Assembly: GCA_965153355.1 (NCBI GenBank)
Contig: OZ231127.1
Span: forward strand, 40,052,001-40,116,000
DNA from: Flaccisagitta enflata
Lineage: Eukaryota > Chaetognatha > Sagittoidea > Aphragmophora
DNA length: 64,000 bases
Direction of reading: 5' to 3'
Shown: piece after piece, positions 12,100 through 64,000 of the stretch
How the letters are laid out: each line of letters starts with the position of its first letter
Numbering within the stretch: the stretch's first letter is position 1
Position numbers and translations under genes: made by a program
The notes under the pieces: generated by a model
What the model was told of the DNA's origin: nothing
Databases searched by the model: none
Seen by the model: the letters and a program-made list of their open reading frames with translations, nothing else

Positions 12100-12324
12100 T
12101 ACACGCACTTGGCTGAGTAACAACCTTCTTTATAACAACGTTGAGGCTCAAAATGTCAAAAAAATAAGAACATTTTTAGCAACATCGTCAGCCTCAGAAA
12201 ATTAAAAATATAACAACATTTCAGCCTCAAGTCCAATCAATAACAACTTTTCTCCTAGATTTGCTATAATTTCCGTTGCATTCAATTGTAACATGCGGCG
12301 GTTTCATAGAAGAGGTGGCTTTTT
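12100..12324. mobile_element. left half of a foldback MITE split by an insertion
   Basis: Starts TACACGCACTTGGCTGAGTAACAACC and follows the reverse complement of the intact element at 63086-63531 up to GGTGGCTTTTT. The other half resumes at 16724. Shared landmarks are GTTGAGGCTCAAAATGTCAAAAA and CATTCAATTGTAACATGCGGCGG. Confidence 0.8.
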
Positions 12325-12419
12325 AGATGCGTCCTCGCATCTCTATAAGAGGGTATGAAGGAATGAAGGAATGAAGGAAGATCCCTAACGCGAAAATTTC
12401 AAAACGCGATTTTCGAGGT

Positions 12420-13085
12420 TTTCTCTTCATTTCTCTTCATATTTCTTCTTGTCTCTTATATTTCTTTTGTCTCTTACATCTCTTTCGTCTCTTTTGTCTC
12501 TTTTGTCTCCTATGTCTCTTATGTCTCCTATATGTCTCTTATATCTCTTATTTCTCTTATGTATCTTAGGTCTCTTATGTCTCTTATGTCTCTTATGTCT
12601 CTTTTGTCTCTTTTGTCTCTTTTGTCTCTTTTGTCTCTTTTGTCTCTTATGTCTCTTATGTCTCTTTTATCTCCTATATGTCTCCTTTGTCTCCTATATG
12701 TCTCATATGTCTCTTACGTCTCTTATATCTCTTATATCTCTTATATCTCACATCTCTTACATCTCTTACATCTCTTACGTCTCTTACGTCTCTTATGTCT
12801 CTTATGTCTCTTATGTCTCTTATGTCTCTTATGTCTCTTTTGTCTCCTATATGTCTCCTATATGTCTCTTACATCTCTTATGTCTCTTATATCTCTTATA
12901 TCTCTTATATCTCATACATCTCTTACATCTCTTATATCTCTTATGTCTCTTATGTCTCTTATGTCTCTTCATTTCTCTTCATGTCTCTATATGTCTCTCA
13001 TGTCTCCTCATGTTTCCTCATGTCTCCTCATGTCTCTTCATGTCTCTCCATATCTCTCCATGTCTCTCCAAGTCCCTTCATGTCT
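12420..13085. repeat. 9-bp satellite TCTCTTATG
   Basis: About 70 units of TCTCTTATG with variants (TCTCTTTTG, TCTCTTATA, TCTCTTACA, TCTCCTATA), arranged in runs. Open frames of up to 253 codons in all three phases on the plus strand are artefacts. Confidence 0.92.
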
Positions 13086-13099
13086 CTTCGTGAGATTGA

Positions 13100-13274
13100 G
13101 GCGGGGGGTGTGGGGAGGCGTGGGGGGAGGCGGAGGGGTGGGGAGGCGTAGGGGGGAGGGGTGGGGAGGCGTGGGGGGAGGGGGAGGTGTGGGGAGGCGT
13201 GGGGGCGGGGAGGGGGGGGAGGGGGAGGGGTGGGGAGGTGTGGGGGCGGGGAGGGGTGGGGGGGCGGGGAGGGG
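13100..13274. repeat. GC-rich minisatellite, left block
   Basis: Repeats of GGGGAGGCGTGGGGGCGGGGAGGGGT type. The same repeat resumes at 16075-16165 on the far side of the non-LTR element. Confidence 0.88.
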
Positions 13275-16072
13275 TTGTTGTTGTTGTTGTTAACCAGAAC
13301 ATGCGAAGCTTTCAGGGGGATTGACGGTAAACCGGCGTCGGAAATGACAAATAACGAGAGAGGTCCCGTAGCGCCGGCCGCCTTCACTGGGGAGGGGGCT
13401 CAGGGGGAGGCCGCCCTCTTCGTCTGTGTCTCGGAGGAGGAGGAGGAGGAGGAGGGGGAAGATCGGCGAAGGAGGAAGTGGAAGAAAGAAAGGCAGCAAC
13501 TTCACAGGGGCGCTCCCAAAGGTCGATCGTCGTAAGGTTTGTGGGATTTGATGTGCAATCAAACACGTGACTAGAGGAGTGGCTGACGACGCGGCAGTCC
13601 GGGCAGAGGTCGCTATCGGAGCGGCCAATTCGATGACGGAAATCATTTAGCCTTGAACAATGGCCGGAGCGAAGTTGACAGAGGACGGCGCGGGTGGCTC
13701 TTGGGAGTGACTTTTCACTGGGGTGGACTAGAGGTGGCGCCGTCCCTAAGACACGATTAGGCGTGATTGTCGTCAGCGTACCTTTCATCGACGTCAGGGA
13801 CGGAGGAGTCATCGGCGGGGGAGATTTCTGCAGAATAGAAATTGAACAACAACGGCGACAGAACGCTGCCCTGAGGAACCCCCATCTTGAGTTTCCTCCA
13901 CTTGGAGGATTTCCCCAGGAAGAGGCACCGAACCTTCCGATCACGCATGTAGGCGACAAGCCACCACTTAAGGTTTGGGTTAAGATCCGTTCGGCTGACC
14001 TTATCAATGAGCTTATGGTGCGTGACCACATCAAACGCTTTTGCAAGATCGACACAAAGAAGACCTGTCCGTTTGGCCGGCTTCTTCTCGTTGAAACCCG
14101 AAGCAACCTGATTGGCCAGAGGCAGAAGCGCAGTGACAGTTGACCTCTGAGATCTAAAACCGTGTTGGGAAGGAGCAGGGTGGAGAGACGCTTTTAGAAC
14201 CCCTAAATTCATTCGCTCGAGAACCTTCACTTCCGGGCATAGAAGGGAAATGGGCCTGTAAGACCCGGCTCTGTCCGCCGGTTTACCCGGTTTGAGAATT
14301 GGGACTATATGGGCCGATTTCCAAAGAGATGGTATATCTGCTGCCTGAACCAAGAGGTTGGAAAGGTGGGTGAGGTAGCGGATACCTTGTGGGCCCAAAT
14401 TCTTCAAATGAAGCATTGTGAGTCCATTAGGACCGGCGGCAGACGAGTTCTTACTCGCTTTGATGGCATTGATGGTGTAAGCGTCGGAGAAAGGAGTATA
14501 ATTGCGATCTAAAGGATTTAAGACTTTGATGTTCTTATAAGCTTTCCTGGCATTTTTGTCCTGCTTGAATTCTCTAATGTTGGTATAAAACTTGACAAAG
14601 TTGTTAGCGATGGAAGACTTTTTGGTAACTGGCTTGTCTTTAAATATAATTGGCTGATTAGGAGAAGAAACTGCTTTCTTTCCCGACAAATTCTTCATCA
14701 ATTTCCAGTAACGAGTAGGATTAGTCCGTCGATCGGCGTCCTTGACGGCGTCCATCCAACGTTGTCTCGAAGAGTCAGCGATGGAGGAGGAGATGCGGCG
14801 GTTGAGATCATCGAGAGAGGGATCGTTGGGGTCCTGTCGGCGACGCTCATCTCTTTCCCTAATAAGAGTGGCCGAATTGGTGTCGATTCCTGGTGCAAAT
14901 GTCCGGAAATATCCCGCAGGGACATGATGGGCCGAACATTTTTGAAGGACGCGACACCATTCTTTCTCTCCTTGAGAACAAGACGAAGGTGGTGGAAGAC
15001 GAGAAAAAAGCTCTTCAGAATCGCGTTTGAAACTATTCCAATTGGCTTTTTTAAAGTTTACGTATGTTCTACCTCCTCGAAGCGGTGGAGAGTCGTCCTC
15101 AAAGGAAAGTGACATAGGGAGGTGGTCAGAGTTGAGAGCCGTGTGAACAGACCATTCGAAGTTTAGTGCGATCAACAACGGGACCAAGACCAGGTCAAGG
15201 GAAGTGTGGGAAGACGGACGAGAGGCGATGTCAGGGTTATTCATAACCACATAATTGGCAGCGTCAGCTTCCAAAGCAAAACGATCGCCGCGATCGTCTG
15301 AAATTCCATTTGACCATTCCTCATTGTGGCCGTTGATGTCGCTGCAGATCACGACGTCGTCGGCGAGGTGAGGAGCGAGAGAGGCCCGGAAATTCCGGGG
15401 GAGATTGTCTGAAGATGCTGGAGGGATGTAGATGTTGGCTATTTTCAAGTCGATTCCGGAGACTTTGGCGTTGATGAGAATTAGTTTGGTGTGGCCGTCG
15501 TTGATGGGAGTTGGTGGAACTGGACGGAGTGGTGGATGAGAGTAATTAAGCCTCCACCATTGCCGGTAGCACGATCAAGCCGGACGCATGCAAAGTCAGG
15601 GAAGGAAGGCAGTTTAGAGGAAGACTTCAACCACGTTTCCTGGATACACGCAATTAAGACGTTGTTCCTGGTCATGAAATGGCGAAGTTCTGCCGCCGAA
15701 TTTCCGATGCTTCTACAGTTCCAGCTTATGATCTTGTTAACAGCGTGGGGAGGTCGACGAGGTCCCGGGTTAGGGTGGACGCACCCGATGAAGAGGAGGA
15801 TGAGGATGAGAAGACGAGATAGAGGAGAGGAGTTGAAGAATGAGACGTAGACAAAGTGAGCGAAGAGGGAGGGAGACCGGCAATACTTAACCGGCGGCGT
15901 CATGCCGGCGGGACGTCGCCGGGCGAAAAATTCGCACGCTGGGCGTAGTCCCCGCAAACCCAGCCAGCTGGGCATTGCGGACCCCGATTTTGTATATTCC
16001 CGCGGGAATAACAATCCCTTCCACCGAGGGTTGAAGTGTAAAGTTCTTCTTCCCAAAAGGCCGGGGCATTGG
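13275..16072 (-). mobile_element. defective APE-type non-LTR retrotransposon (I/Jockey/CR1-like)
   Basis: Minus-strand element with an apurinic endonuclease followed by reverse transcriptase. Endonuclease (about 15715-15000): start motif IISWNCRSIG, then IQETWL, then GLITLIHH, a frameshift near 15480-15500, then IANIYIPPAS, DINGHNEEWS and LDLVLVP...SDHLP. RT (about 14480-13765): AAGPNGLTMLHL, SYRPISLLC, HGFRSQRSTVTALL, LLCVDLAKAFDVV, GVPQGSVLSPLLF and YADD. A C-terminal CPDCRVVSHSSSHVFDC zinc-knuckle-like motif is in another frame at about 13560-13610. Only about 60 bp separate YADD from the post-thumb segment RATRAVLCQLRSGH, so most of the thumb coding region appears deleted. The 3' tail is (AAC)n on the minus strand (13275-13291). 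The element is dead. Confidence 0.88.
15760..15789 (-). other. 2A-like ribosome-skipping motif in the non-LTR element
   Basis: Just upstream of the endonuclease the frame reads LLILILLFIGCVHPNPGP. A hydrophobic run ending in xVHPNPGP is the form of 2A-like sequences reported at the N-terminus of some non-LTR retrotransposon proteins, where the chain is released between G and P. Here the usual D before V is a C, which would be expected to weaken activity. Confidence 0.5.
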
Positions 16073-16074
16073 AA

Positions 16075-16165
16075 GAGGCGGGGAGGGGTGGGGAGGCGTG
16101 GGAGCGGGGAGGGGTGGGGAGGCGTGGGGGCGGGGAGGGGTGGGGAGGGGGGGAGAGGTGTGGGG
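16075..16165. repeat. GC-rich minisatellite, right block
   Basis: Same GGGGAGGCGTGGGG repeat as 13100-13274. The non-LTR retrotransposon sits between the two blocks, so it inserted into the array. Confidence 0.88.
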
Positions 16166-16723
16166 GGAGAGAGGAATCAGTTTATATTTTTCTCTTTATC
16201 TCTGAATCTTTATATTTTCATATTATTATATCTTAATATCTTAATAAATTGTATGATAATATCTTAAGTCTAAAGAGGACGCATCTATTGGACATCTCTT
16301 GGCCTTGTTCTACTGTATTTTTTTTTAATTGGGTCGCGTAGAGATGGTATCTCTATAATGTCTGTATAAGTCTGATGAGGAAATCATCTGGGAGAGAGAG
16401 AAGGCACAAGAGAATGTATATGCGCTGGTAACGATGAATGACGATAGCAGGTAATGCTGAATGGATAAGGGGAGAATGCTCTAGTAGTAATGCCACGCGT
16501 AAGTAATAGGTAGAGATAATGGTAACAGTAATGTAAGTAAGGAAACGCGCACACCATATATCAGAACGTCCTGTGGAATAATGAGATAGACATATCGAAT
16601 AATGACAACGTAATGACAGGACGATGACAGCATCAGATAATGACAGGACGAGGAAAGGAAATGATGATCAATCAAGCAATCAATATATAACGGAAGAAAA
16701 TGTGGCAATGGCGAATCCCTAAC
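16166..16723. other. no gene recognised; tail of the 4.4 kb insertion
   Basis: AT-rich stretch with AAAGAGGACGCATC and CTTGGCCTTGTT near 16272-16305 (distal end of a hairpin-family subtype), a perfect small palindrome GATGAGGAAATCATC near 16371, and TGACGATAG/TGATGACAG-type degenerate repeats to 16640. Confidence 0.45.
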
Positions 16724-16984
16724 ATTTTAGTTTTAACAATATTTTGTTCCTGATTTTGAATGGTTGTTCTCCTTTATTTCATTCCTACCCTAGATCCCTG
16801 TCATTCCAGAGGAAGCAGCGAAAGTAATAATGGTACAGACATCCTAATCAATCATTACATTAGATGATTGATGAGAAAAAAATAACAACAGTTTAGCAAC
16901 GGTTTGAGCTTCATACCGTCTTTCAAATAACAACATTGAGCCTCAGAAAAAAATAAACCGTTTTTGCTCGGCCAAGTGCGTGTA
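16724..16984. mobile_element. right half of the split foldback MITE
   Basis: Resumes at ATTTTAGTT and follows the reverse complement of 63086-63531 to the end GGCCAAGTGCGTGTA. It carries an extra 60-70 bp around 16815-16870 not present in the intact copy. Confidence 0.8.
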
Positions 16985-17052
16985 CTAAAGATATCACGGT
17001 CTTCTCTCGGCCTTTACTTCACACTAAATCATCCTTTCTTTTCTTTTCGCAG

Positions 17053-17085
17053 ATGTTCTACTCAACAACTCGAACAACAACAGAG
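17053..17085 (+). CDS. candidate upstream exon (33 bp)
   Basis: Strong acceptor (ctttcttttcttttcgcag) and donor CAGAG|gtatga. With two bases entering and one leaving it reads VLLNNSNNNR and joins an acceptor at 17163 to continue DYFYF-MNNQSGS in the Lifeguard frame. With one base entering it reads CSTQQLEQQQ and fits the gene at 10.6-11.2 kb. It could also be 5' UTR. Confidence 0.35.
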
Positions 17086-17177
17086 GTATGATTTTCGCGC
17101 AGTTTCGTTGCATGACGGCGCTTGATCATTCTCAAATCTATCGACACATTCTTCTCTCAAAAGATTATTTCTACTTC

Positions 17178-37427
<20,250 letters not shown>

Positions 37428-38095
37428 CCGCGGGACAAAATCAGCGTGAACGGCAACCTCTGCTCCTGATCCAGACCTAAGAAAGTTCGTGAAATGTCAG
37501 CATGAGAAAAAATACAAGGGATACAAGTTGGATATTTTCAACGTGTGCTGATTATTTCGTTATCCTGTTATTTTACTTAAAAGTAAATGACTCACGATAG
37601 ATTCGGTGAACAAGCTTTTTTTTATAGTCACAGTCTGCGATGGGATTTAACCCCTGCAAATTAGGACATAAAAGAGTGCTGCTAAATAAGCGGAAGATGG
37701 ACAATTTTTGGGAAAGTAAAAACGATGAGGGCCTTGAAATTAGTCCCTCCTTATTGGGTAAAAGGGACGAGAAGAAATTCCAAACTTTTGCTATGTGAAG
37801 TACCCTAGTGGGGGAGGTAATTGTACCTGTCGTCGTTGGGGGGTTAGGGGCAGTAATGAAGAACCTGGCAGTTTACCTGGCGAAAGTCCCTGGCACCCCT
37901 GACCTACATATGTGCCAAAAAATTTGCTTTCTTGGATCCAAGCGAATTTTGACGGATGTCCTAAAGCGGAAATAGTGGATAGCCGATAAAGGACAAAGAA
38001 ACATAAACATCATCATTCTCCCATGAGACCAAGCGTGTCTTCGGAGGAATCAAACGATGAACCCAGATCTGAAATGCTGGAGAAAATGAATTATG

Positions 38096-38161
<66 letters not shown>

Positions 38162-38189
38162 TTGATTTCATTGAAGAGAGCAAAATGTA
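37428..38189. other. 3' flank of the Lifeguard gene, no further gene seen
   Basis: No AATAAA lies close to the stop codon. A (CT)n tract occupies 38101-38159. Confidence 0.5.
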
Positions 38190-38425
38190 TTTTTAGTTGC
38201 GGACACGCAACTCTATAAGAGGCTTTGTCCGTCCGTCCGTCCATTGGTCCATTGGTCCGTCCGTCCGTCCGTCTGTCCGTCTGATCGAGTCGAAAAGTGG
38301 AAAAACGAGCGTTGTGCATACTTTTTATGCATGTTTGTGTGTGGGGTGGAGACTGGGGTGTGGATGGAGGTTGGATGCCCCTGCCCACCCGTCCGCAACA
38401 ATATTCTGACCCCGCGTCACTTGTT
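38190..38425 (+). mobile_element. hairpin-family repeat copy, near-complete
   Basis: TTTTTAG then hairpin AGTTGCG-GACA-CGCAACT (38195-38212), TCTATAAGAGGCTTTGTCCG, a TCCG tract, AGTCGAAAAGTGGAAAAACGAGCG, GGATGCCCCTGCCCACCCGTCCGCAAC and an end CCCCGCGTCACTTGTT. Confidence 0.8.
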
Positions 38426-39274
38426 ATCGCGTGAAATTGAGCAAGTTTTTCCTCCTAGAAATCTCTCTCAACAAATCTCGTTAGCCAGATGAACCTCGCG
38501 ACAAAAAAGCGCGAATATCCTAGGTTTTACACAAAAATTATATCCATACAAAGTACAAATGCATTTGTGGTAAAAGTACACAAAAAGCGAGTTGTTGCGT
38601 CGCCCTTCGGCTAACGCCGCCATTATAGCCGTGTCGCCATTGTCAACTGGTGATTTTGTCAAGAGAAGCAAGTTGTTAAGCCCAAATGGACTGAGACAGG
38701 TAGGTGTGCCAGTTTTCATGCGATTATGCAGCAAGAGACACTGAATACGCATGGCCGGCATGGATGATTTAATTTTGTTTCCATCAGTCATGGATGTAGG
38801 ATCTGAGAAGGGCCTTCAGGGCCTTCTTACAAAGACTCTTTGAAGGCCCTCATGTCGGACTGAGAAGCCTGTCAGACTCATTTCTAAACAGAAAAAAAAG
38901 ATATGTTAAAAACAGAAAAGAGAAAATATAGCGGTAAGCAAAATCAGGAAGAGAAAATCGAAAATACTGATTGTCGATCTTTCTTACTATTCAGAAAAGA
39001 ACCGTGTAAATTCTTATCGATGACAATAACAAAGAAGTGGTACCGCCGTTAGACGACTCAAATTTTATCAGTCATTAATAATCAAGCTTCCCTAGCCTTG
39101 AGAAAAGTATAAATATTTGCGCAAAGTGATGCTGAGACATTTTCTTTTTTCCTGTTAGAAGCTAGAAAGCTAGAAAGGAAAAAGATTAGGCATTTTGCCC
39201 CCCTACATCCATGTATTCCATAGAAACGCAGCCATTCGCAACCTCTCAAAATAAATTTCGCGCGCAACAAGAAG
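38426..39274. other. intergenic DNA upstream of the HAP2-like gene
   Basis: AT-rich, no recognised gene. Promoter elements for the downstream gene could not be identified. Confidence 0.4.
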
Positions 39275-61690
<22,416 letters not shown>

Positions 61691-61694
61691 GTAA

Positions 61695-62202
61695 AAGACT
61701 GGGGCGACGGATCCTCTGAAGGGAGGCCAATGAAGGATGAGGCAAAGGAAAGAAAGGAAGACAGGGGGACAGGGGGACGGAAGGACGGAGAGAAGGAAGG
61801 AAGGAGGGTAAGAGGGGAGGCCAAAGAAGGATAAGGTAGGGCAAACAAGGAAGACAGGAACAAAGGACGGAAGGATGGAAGGGAGGAAGGAAGGAAGGCA
61901 GAAAGAGAGGAAGAAGGGGGGCCAAGGACAAGAAAAGAAATGGAAGCTGAGGATGCAGGAAATGGAGGATTTTTTTGAGGAAAAGACCGGTGACACTTTA
62001 TTCTCTCTCACTGCCACAGATCCCACCACCACGAAAAATAAGTACCTGTTACCCAGAAATAACCCCGTCATCACCACCTGGCTATTCACCTGCTGACATT
62101 TACCTGACTAATAAAAATTAAAAGCGGGAGAACGTTCAATTTTTTTGGTCCTCGGCGTTACAGGATGGTTCTCGTATCACCATCCCAGCCCACTAACCTG
62201 AA
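61695..62202. other. no further HAP2 exon found; GGAA-rich tract
   Basis: 61720-61950 is an imperfect GGAAG/GGACGG tract. A frame ending LPRNNPVITTWLFTC (to 62096) has no hydrophobic span long enough for the missing membrane helix. Confidence 0.4.
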
Positions 62203-62203
62203 C

Positions 62204-62462
62204 TTTTTAGATGCGTCCTCGCATCTCTATAAAAGGCTGTGTCCGTTGGTTGGTCGGTTGGTCGGTTAGTCGGTCGGTAACGCATTCATTAAAAGCATCA
62301 AAATAAAGCATTTATAGTCGCGGACACGCGACTCTACACCTTGCCGTGTCGGTCGGTAGGTCGGTAGGTCGGTTACAAATTTTGTTGAATTCTGAGCGAT
62401 TAATGCACTACGGCCCCTGCCCAATCGTCCGCAACTGTCTTGCCGTGTATCCGGCCTTGTTT
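62204..62462 (+). mobile_element. two hairpin-family starts in tandem
   Basis: AGATGCG-TCCT-CGCATCT (62209-62226) with TCTATAAAAGGCTGTGTCCG and a GGTTGGTC tract. Then AGTCGCG-GACA-CGCGACT (62316-62333) with GGTCGGTAGGTCGG, CCCCTGCCCAATCGTCCGCAACT and the distal end GTGTATCCGGCCTTGTTT. Confidence 0.75.
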
Positions 62463-62577
62463 CAACAAAAAAGTGGTTCTACCCCAGTAAAAGAAGCATA
62501 CATCAAGAAATTCATTCATTCACAAATGACATTCATTCATAAAAAAAAATATTCATTCATTAAAAACATTCATTTAA

Positions 62578-62666
62578 AGAGGACGCATCGTTGGCCTACT
62601 TGGCCTTGTTATAAGGATGGTGTGTTAGCTGTAAGCGCGTCGTCCTCGTCGTCGTCGTCGTCGTCG

Positions 62667-62753
<87 letters not shown>

Positions 62754-62762
62754 CTGTTGTTG
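62578..62762. repeat. distal end of AGAT-subtype repeat plus (GTC)n/(GTT)n
   Basis: AAAGAGGACGCATCGTTGG and CTACTTGGCCTTGTT (62575-62611), then (GTC)n and (GTT)n triplets 62640-62762. Confidence 0.7.
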
Positions 62763-63085
62763 TCATCTTCGTCGTTGATTTCATTGTCGACGACAATGTC
62801 GTTTTGAACTGATGATGATCATGAAATATTGGAGATGACAGTGACTATGACGATGATGACGGTGATAGTGATGATGACGATGACGGGACGTGAGAGATGA
62901 ACGTCTCAGGGACCTAGGTTGTTTTTATACTGTCTGACTGAGGCCGTAAAAAACTCTGACCTTGATTCGGGCCATCGATTTCCCCCCTTTCTTTTTCACT
63001 GTTATTTCTTGATTCACTCTTTTTTTTTAAGAACGTCATTTCTTGATGAAGCCTTGCATGCATATGAGAGAGAAATAGTTTCAAA
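62763..63085. other. no gene recognised; degenerate GATGAT repeats
   Basis: TGATGATGACGATGACG-type repeats to 62890, then unique AT-rich sequence. Confidence 0.4.
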
Positions 63086-63531
63086 TTACACGCACTTGAC
63101 TGAGTAACAACGGGTTATTTTTTTCTGAGGCTCAATGTTGTTATTTGAATGACGATATGAGGCTAAAACCGTTGCTAAACTGTTGTTATTTTTTTCTCAT
63201 CAATCTTTCTCTGGAATGAAAAGGATCTAGGGTAGGAATGAAATAAAGGAGAACAACCATTCAAAATCAGGAACAAAATGTTGTTATAACTAAAATACAG
63301 AAGAAAAAGCCACCCCTTCTTCAAAACCGCCGCATGTTACAATTGAATGCAACGGAAATTATAGCGAATCTAAGAGGAAAGTTATTATTAGTTGGACATG
63401 AGGCTGAGATGTTGTTATATTTTTAAATTTTTATGAGGCTGACGATGTTGCTACAAATGTTCTTATTTTTTTGACATTTTGAGCCTCAACGTTGTTATAA
63501 AGATGGTTGTTACACAGTCAAGTGCGTGTAA
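63086..63531. mobile_element. intact 446 bp foldback MITE
   Basis: Terminal inverted repeats TTACACGCACTTGACTG and its inverse. The interior has GTTGTTATTTTTTTCTGAGGCT-type subrepeats on both arms. Serves as the empty-site reference for the split copy at 12100-12324 plus 16724-16984. Confidence 0.85.
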
Positions 63532-64000
63532 TTAACTATGATGTTCTTTATTTTAGAGCTAACGTTTTTATAAATTTGGTTCTCATATGAAATAAAGAGT
63601 GTAATCGGTTTGCATGATAAGTTGGAAAAGACATTTGAGGAACATCGAAAAGCGATTTTTCACGATGACTACTGTGGGCTAGGCTGGCTGAGATTTGAGC
63701 GCCCGAATTTGTCACAATTTTTTTCAGGAAAAAAAATTTCCACTGATTAATGTTTAGTTCCCATCAAACGGATTTTAAGAAACTAACCCATTTCACTTGT
63801 TATACGCGGGGTTCTGTTACAGCTGCTAAAGCTCAAAGGGAATAAATTGTTAAAAGCGGGGTTCTGTTACAGCTTCTAAACGTGCGCACAAGCCCACGGG
63901 CTCTCACTTATGAAACAGATCAGATGAATGTCTTAATTTGCAATTCAAATTTAGATACGCTCTTCATGACTAAATATCATTTTTAGTTGCGGACACGCAA
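63532..64000. other. unannotated tail; hairpin-family copy cut by window end
   Basis: Contains a short direct repeat GCGGGGTTCTGTTACAGCT (63806 and 63856). The window ends inside the hairpin AGTTGCG-GACA-CGCAA (63985-64000). Confidence 0.5.

Larger units (their letters stand above)
12325..16723 (+). mobile_element. 4.4 kb insertion beginning with the AGATGCG hairpin
   Basis: Defined by comparison with the uninterrupted element at 63086-63531. It begins with the hairpin AGATGCG-TCCT-CGCATCT (12325-12342) and TCTATAAGAGG, and ends near GCGAATCCCTAAC. It contains a 9-bp satellite, GC-rich minisatellite blocks, a non-LTR retrotransposon, and near 16272 AAAGAGGACGCATC, the inverted counterpart of the start that ends other copies. 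Whether this was one event or a nest of later ones is inference. Confidence 0.5.

Noticed and set aside
12449-13293. Leu/Ser/Tyr-rich plus-strand frames that look like multi-pass membrane proteins
   Set aside because: The 9-bp TCTCTTATG satellite is open in all three phases, so the hydrophobicity is a repeat artefact.
16365-16395. Hammerhead ribozyme (CTGATGAGGAAAT)
   Set aside because: CTGATGA is followed at once by GGAAA with no stem II, and no stem III or cleavage site could be placed. It is a simple small palindrome.

Overview
This window is nuclear DNA from an animal, most likely an invertebrate. The reasons are two intron-rich genes with GT-AG introns, two BEL/Pao LTR retrotransposons (a superfamily known from animals), an APE-type non-LTR retrotransposon, many foldback and MITE-like elements, and very long simple repeats. 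One host gene looks like HAP2/GCS1, which vertebrates and fungi lack. I cannot name the species.

Layout. 1-1850: a degenerate 18-19 bp C-rich satellite resembling telomeric repeat, with a strand switch near 1690. 1.9-10.3 kb: repeat-rich DNA with a Gypsy-like gag remnant, a possible pogo transposase scrap, a 232 bp direct duplication and copies of a dispersed family marked by a terminal hairpin. 10.59-11.21 kb: three phase-compatible exons of a gene I do not recognise. 12.1-17.0 kb: a MITE split by a 4.4 kb insertion that carries a 9-bp satellite, a GC-rich minisatellite and a dead non-LTR retrotransposon.

17,178-37,427 (+): a complete seven-exon gene for a Lifeguard/TMBIM (BAX-inhibitor-1 family) membrane protein of 314 residues. 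Every splice phase matches. Its third intron is 14.9 kb and holds a 13.3 kb antisense BEL/Pao element with 910 bp LTRs and a 5 bp target duplication, inserted in an older foldback repeat.

39,275 to at least 61,690 (+): a gene rebuilt here from about 14 exons whose conceptual product matches the gamete fusogen HAP2/GCS1. It has a signal peptide, the N-terminal cysteine pair, the CC.C block, the C-N-K-(I/L)-G motif, the ADD strand and a terminal cysteine-rich patch. Its ninth intron is 12.1 kb and holds a younger sense-strand BEL/Pao element (46,523-56,691) with 546 bp LTRs that are nearly identical. That element carries an extra long ORF after integrase. The HAP2 transmembrane exon was not found and may lie beyond the window.

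The window is thus two adjacent same-strand host genes whose exons are small islands in a sea of mobile and simple-sequence DNA. Most long open frames here are artefacts of microsatellites or shadows of the retrotransposons, while the real exons are short and visible only through splice phase and family motifs.
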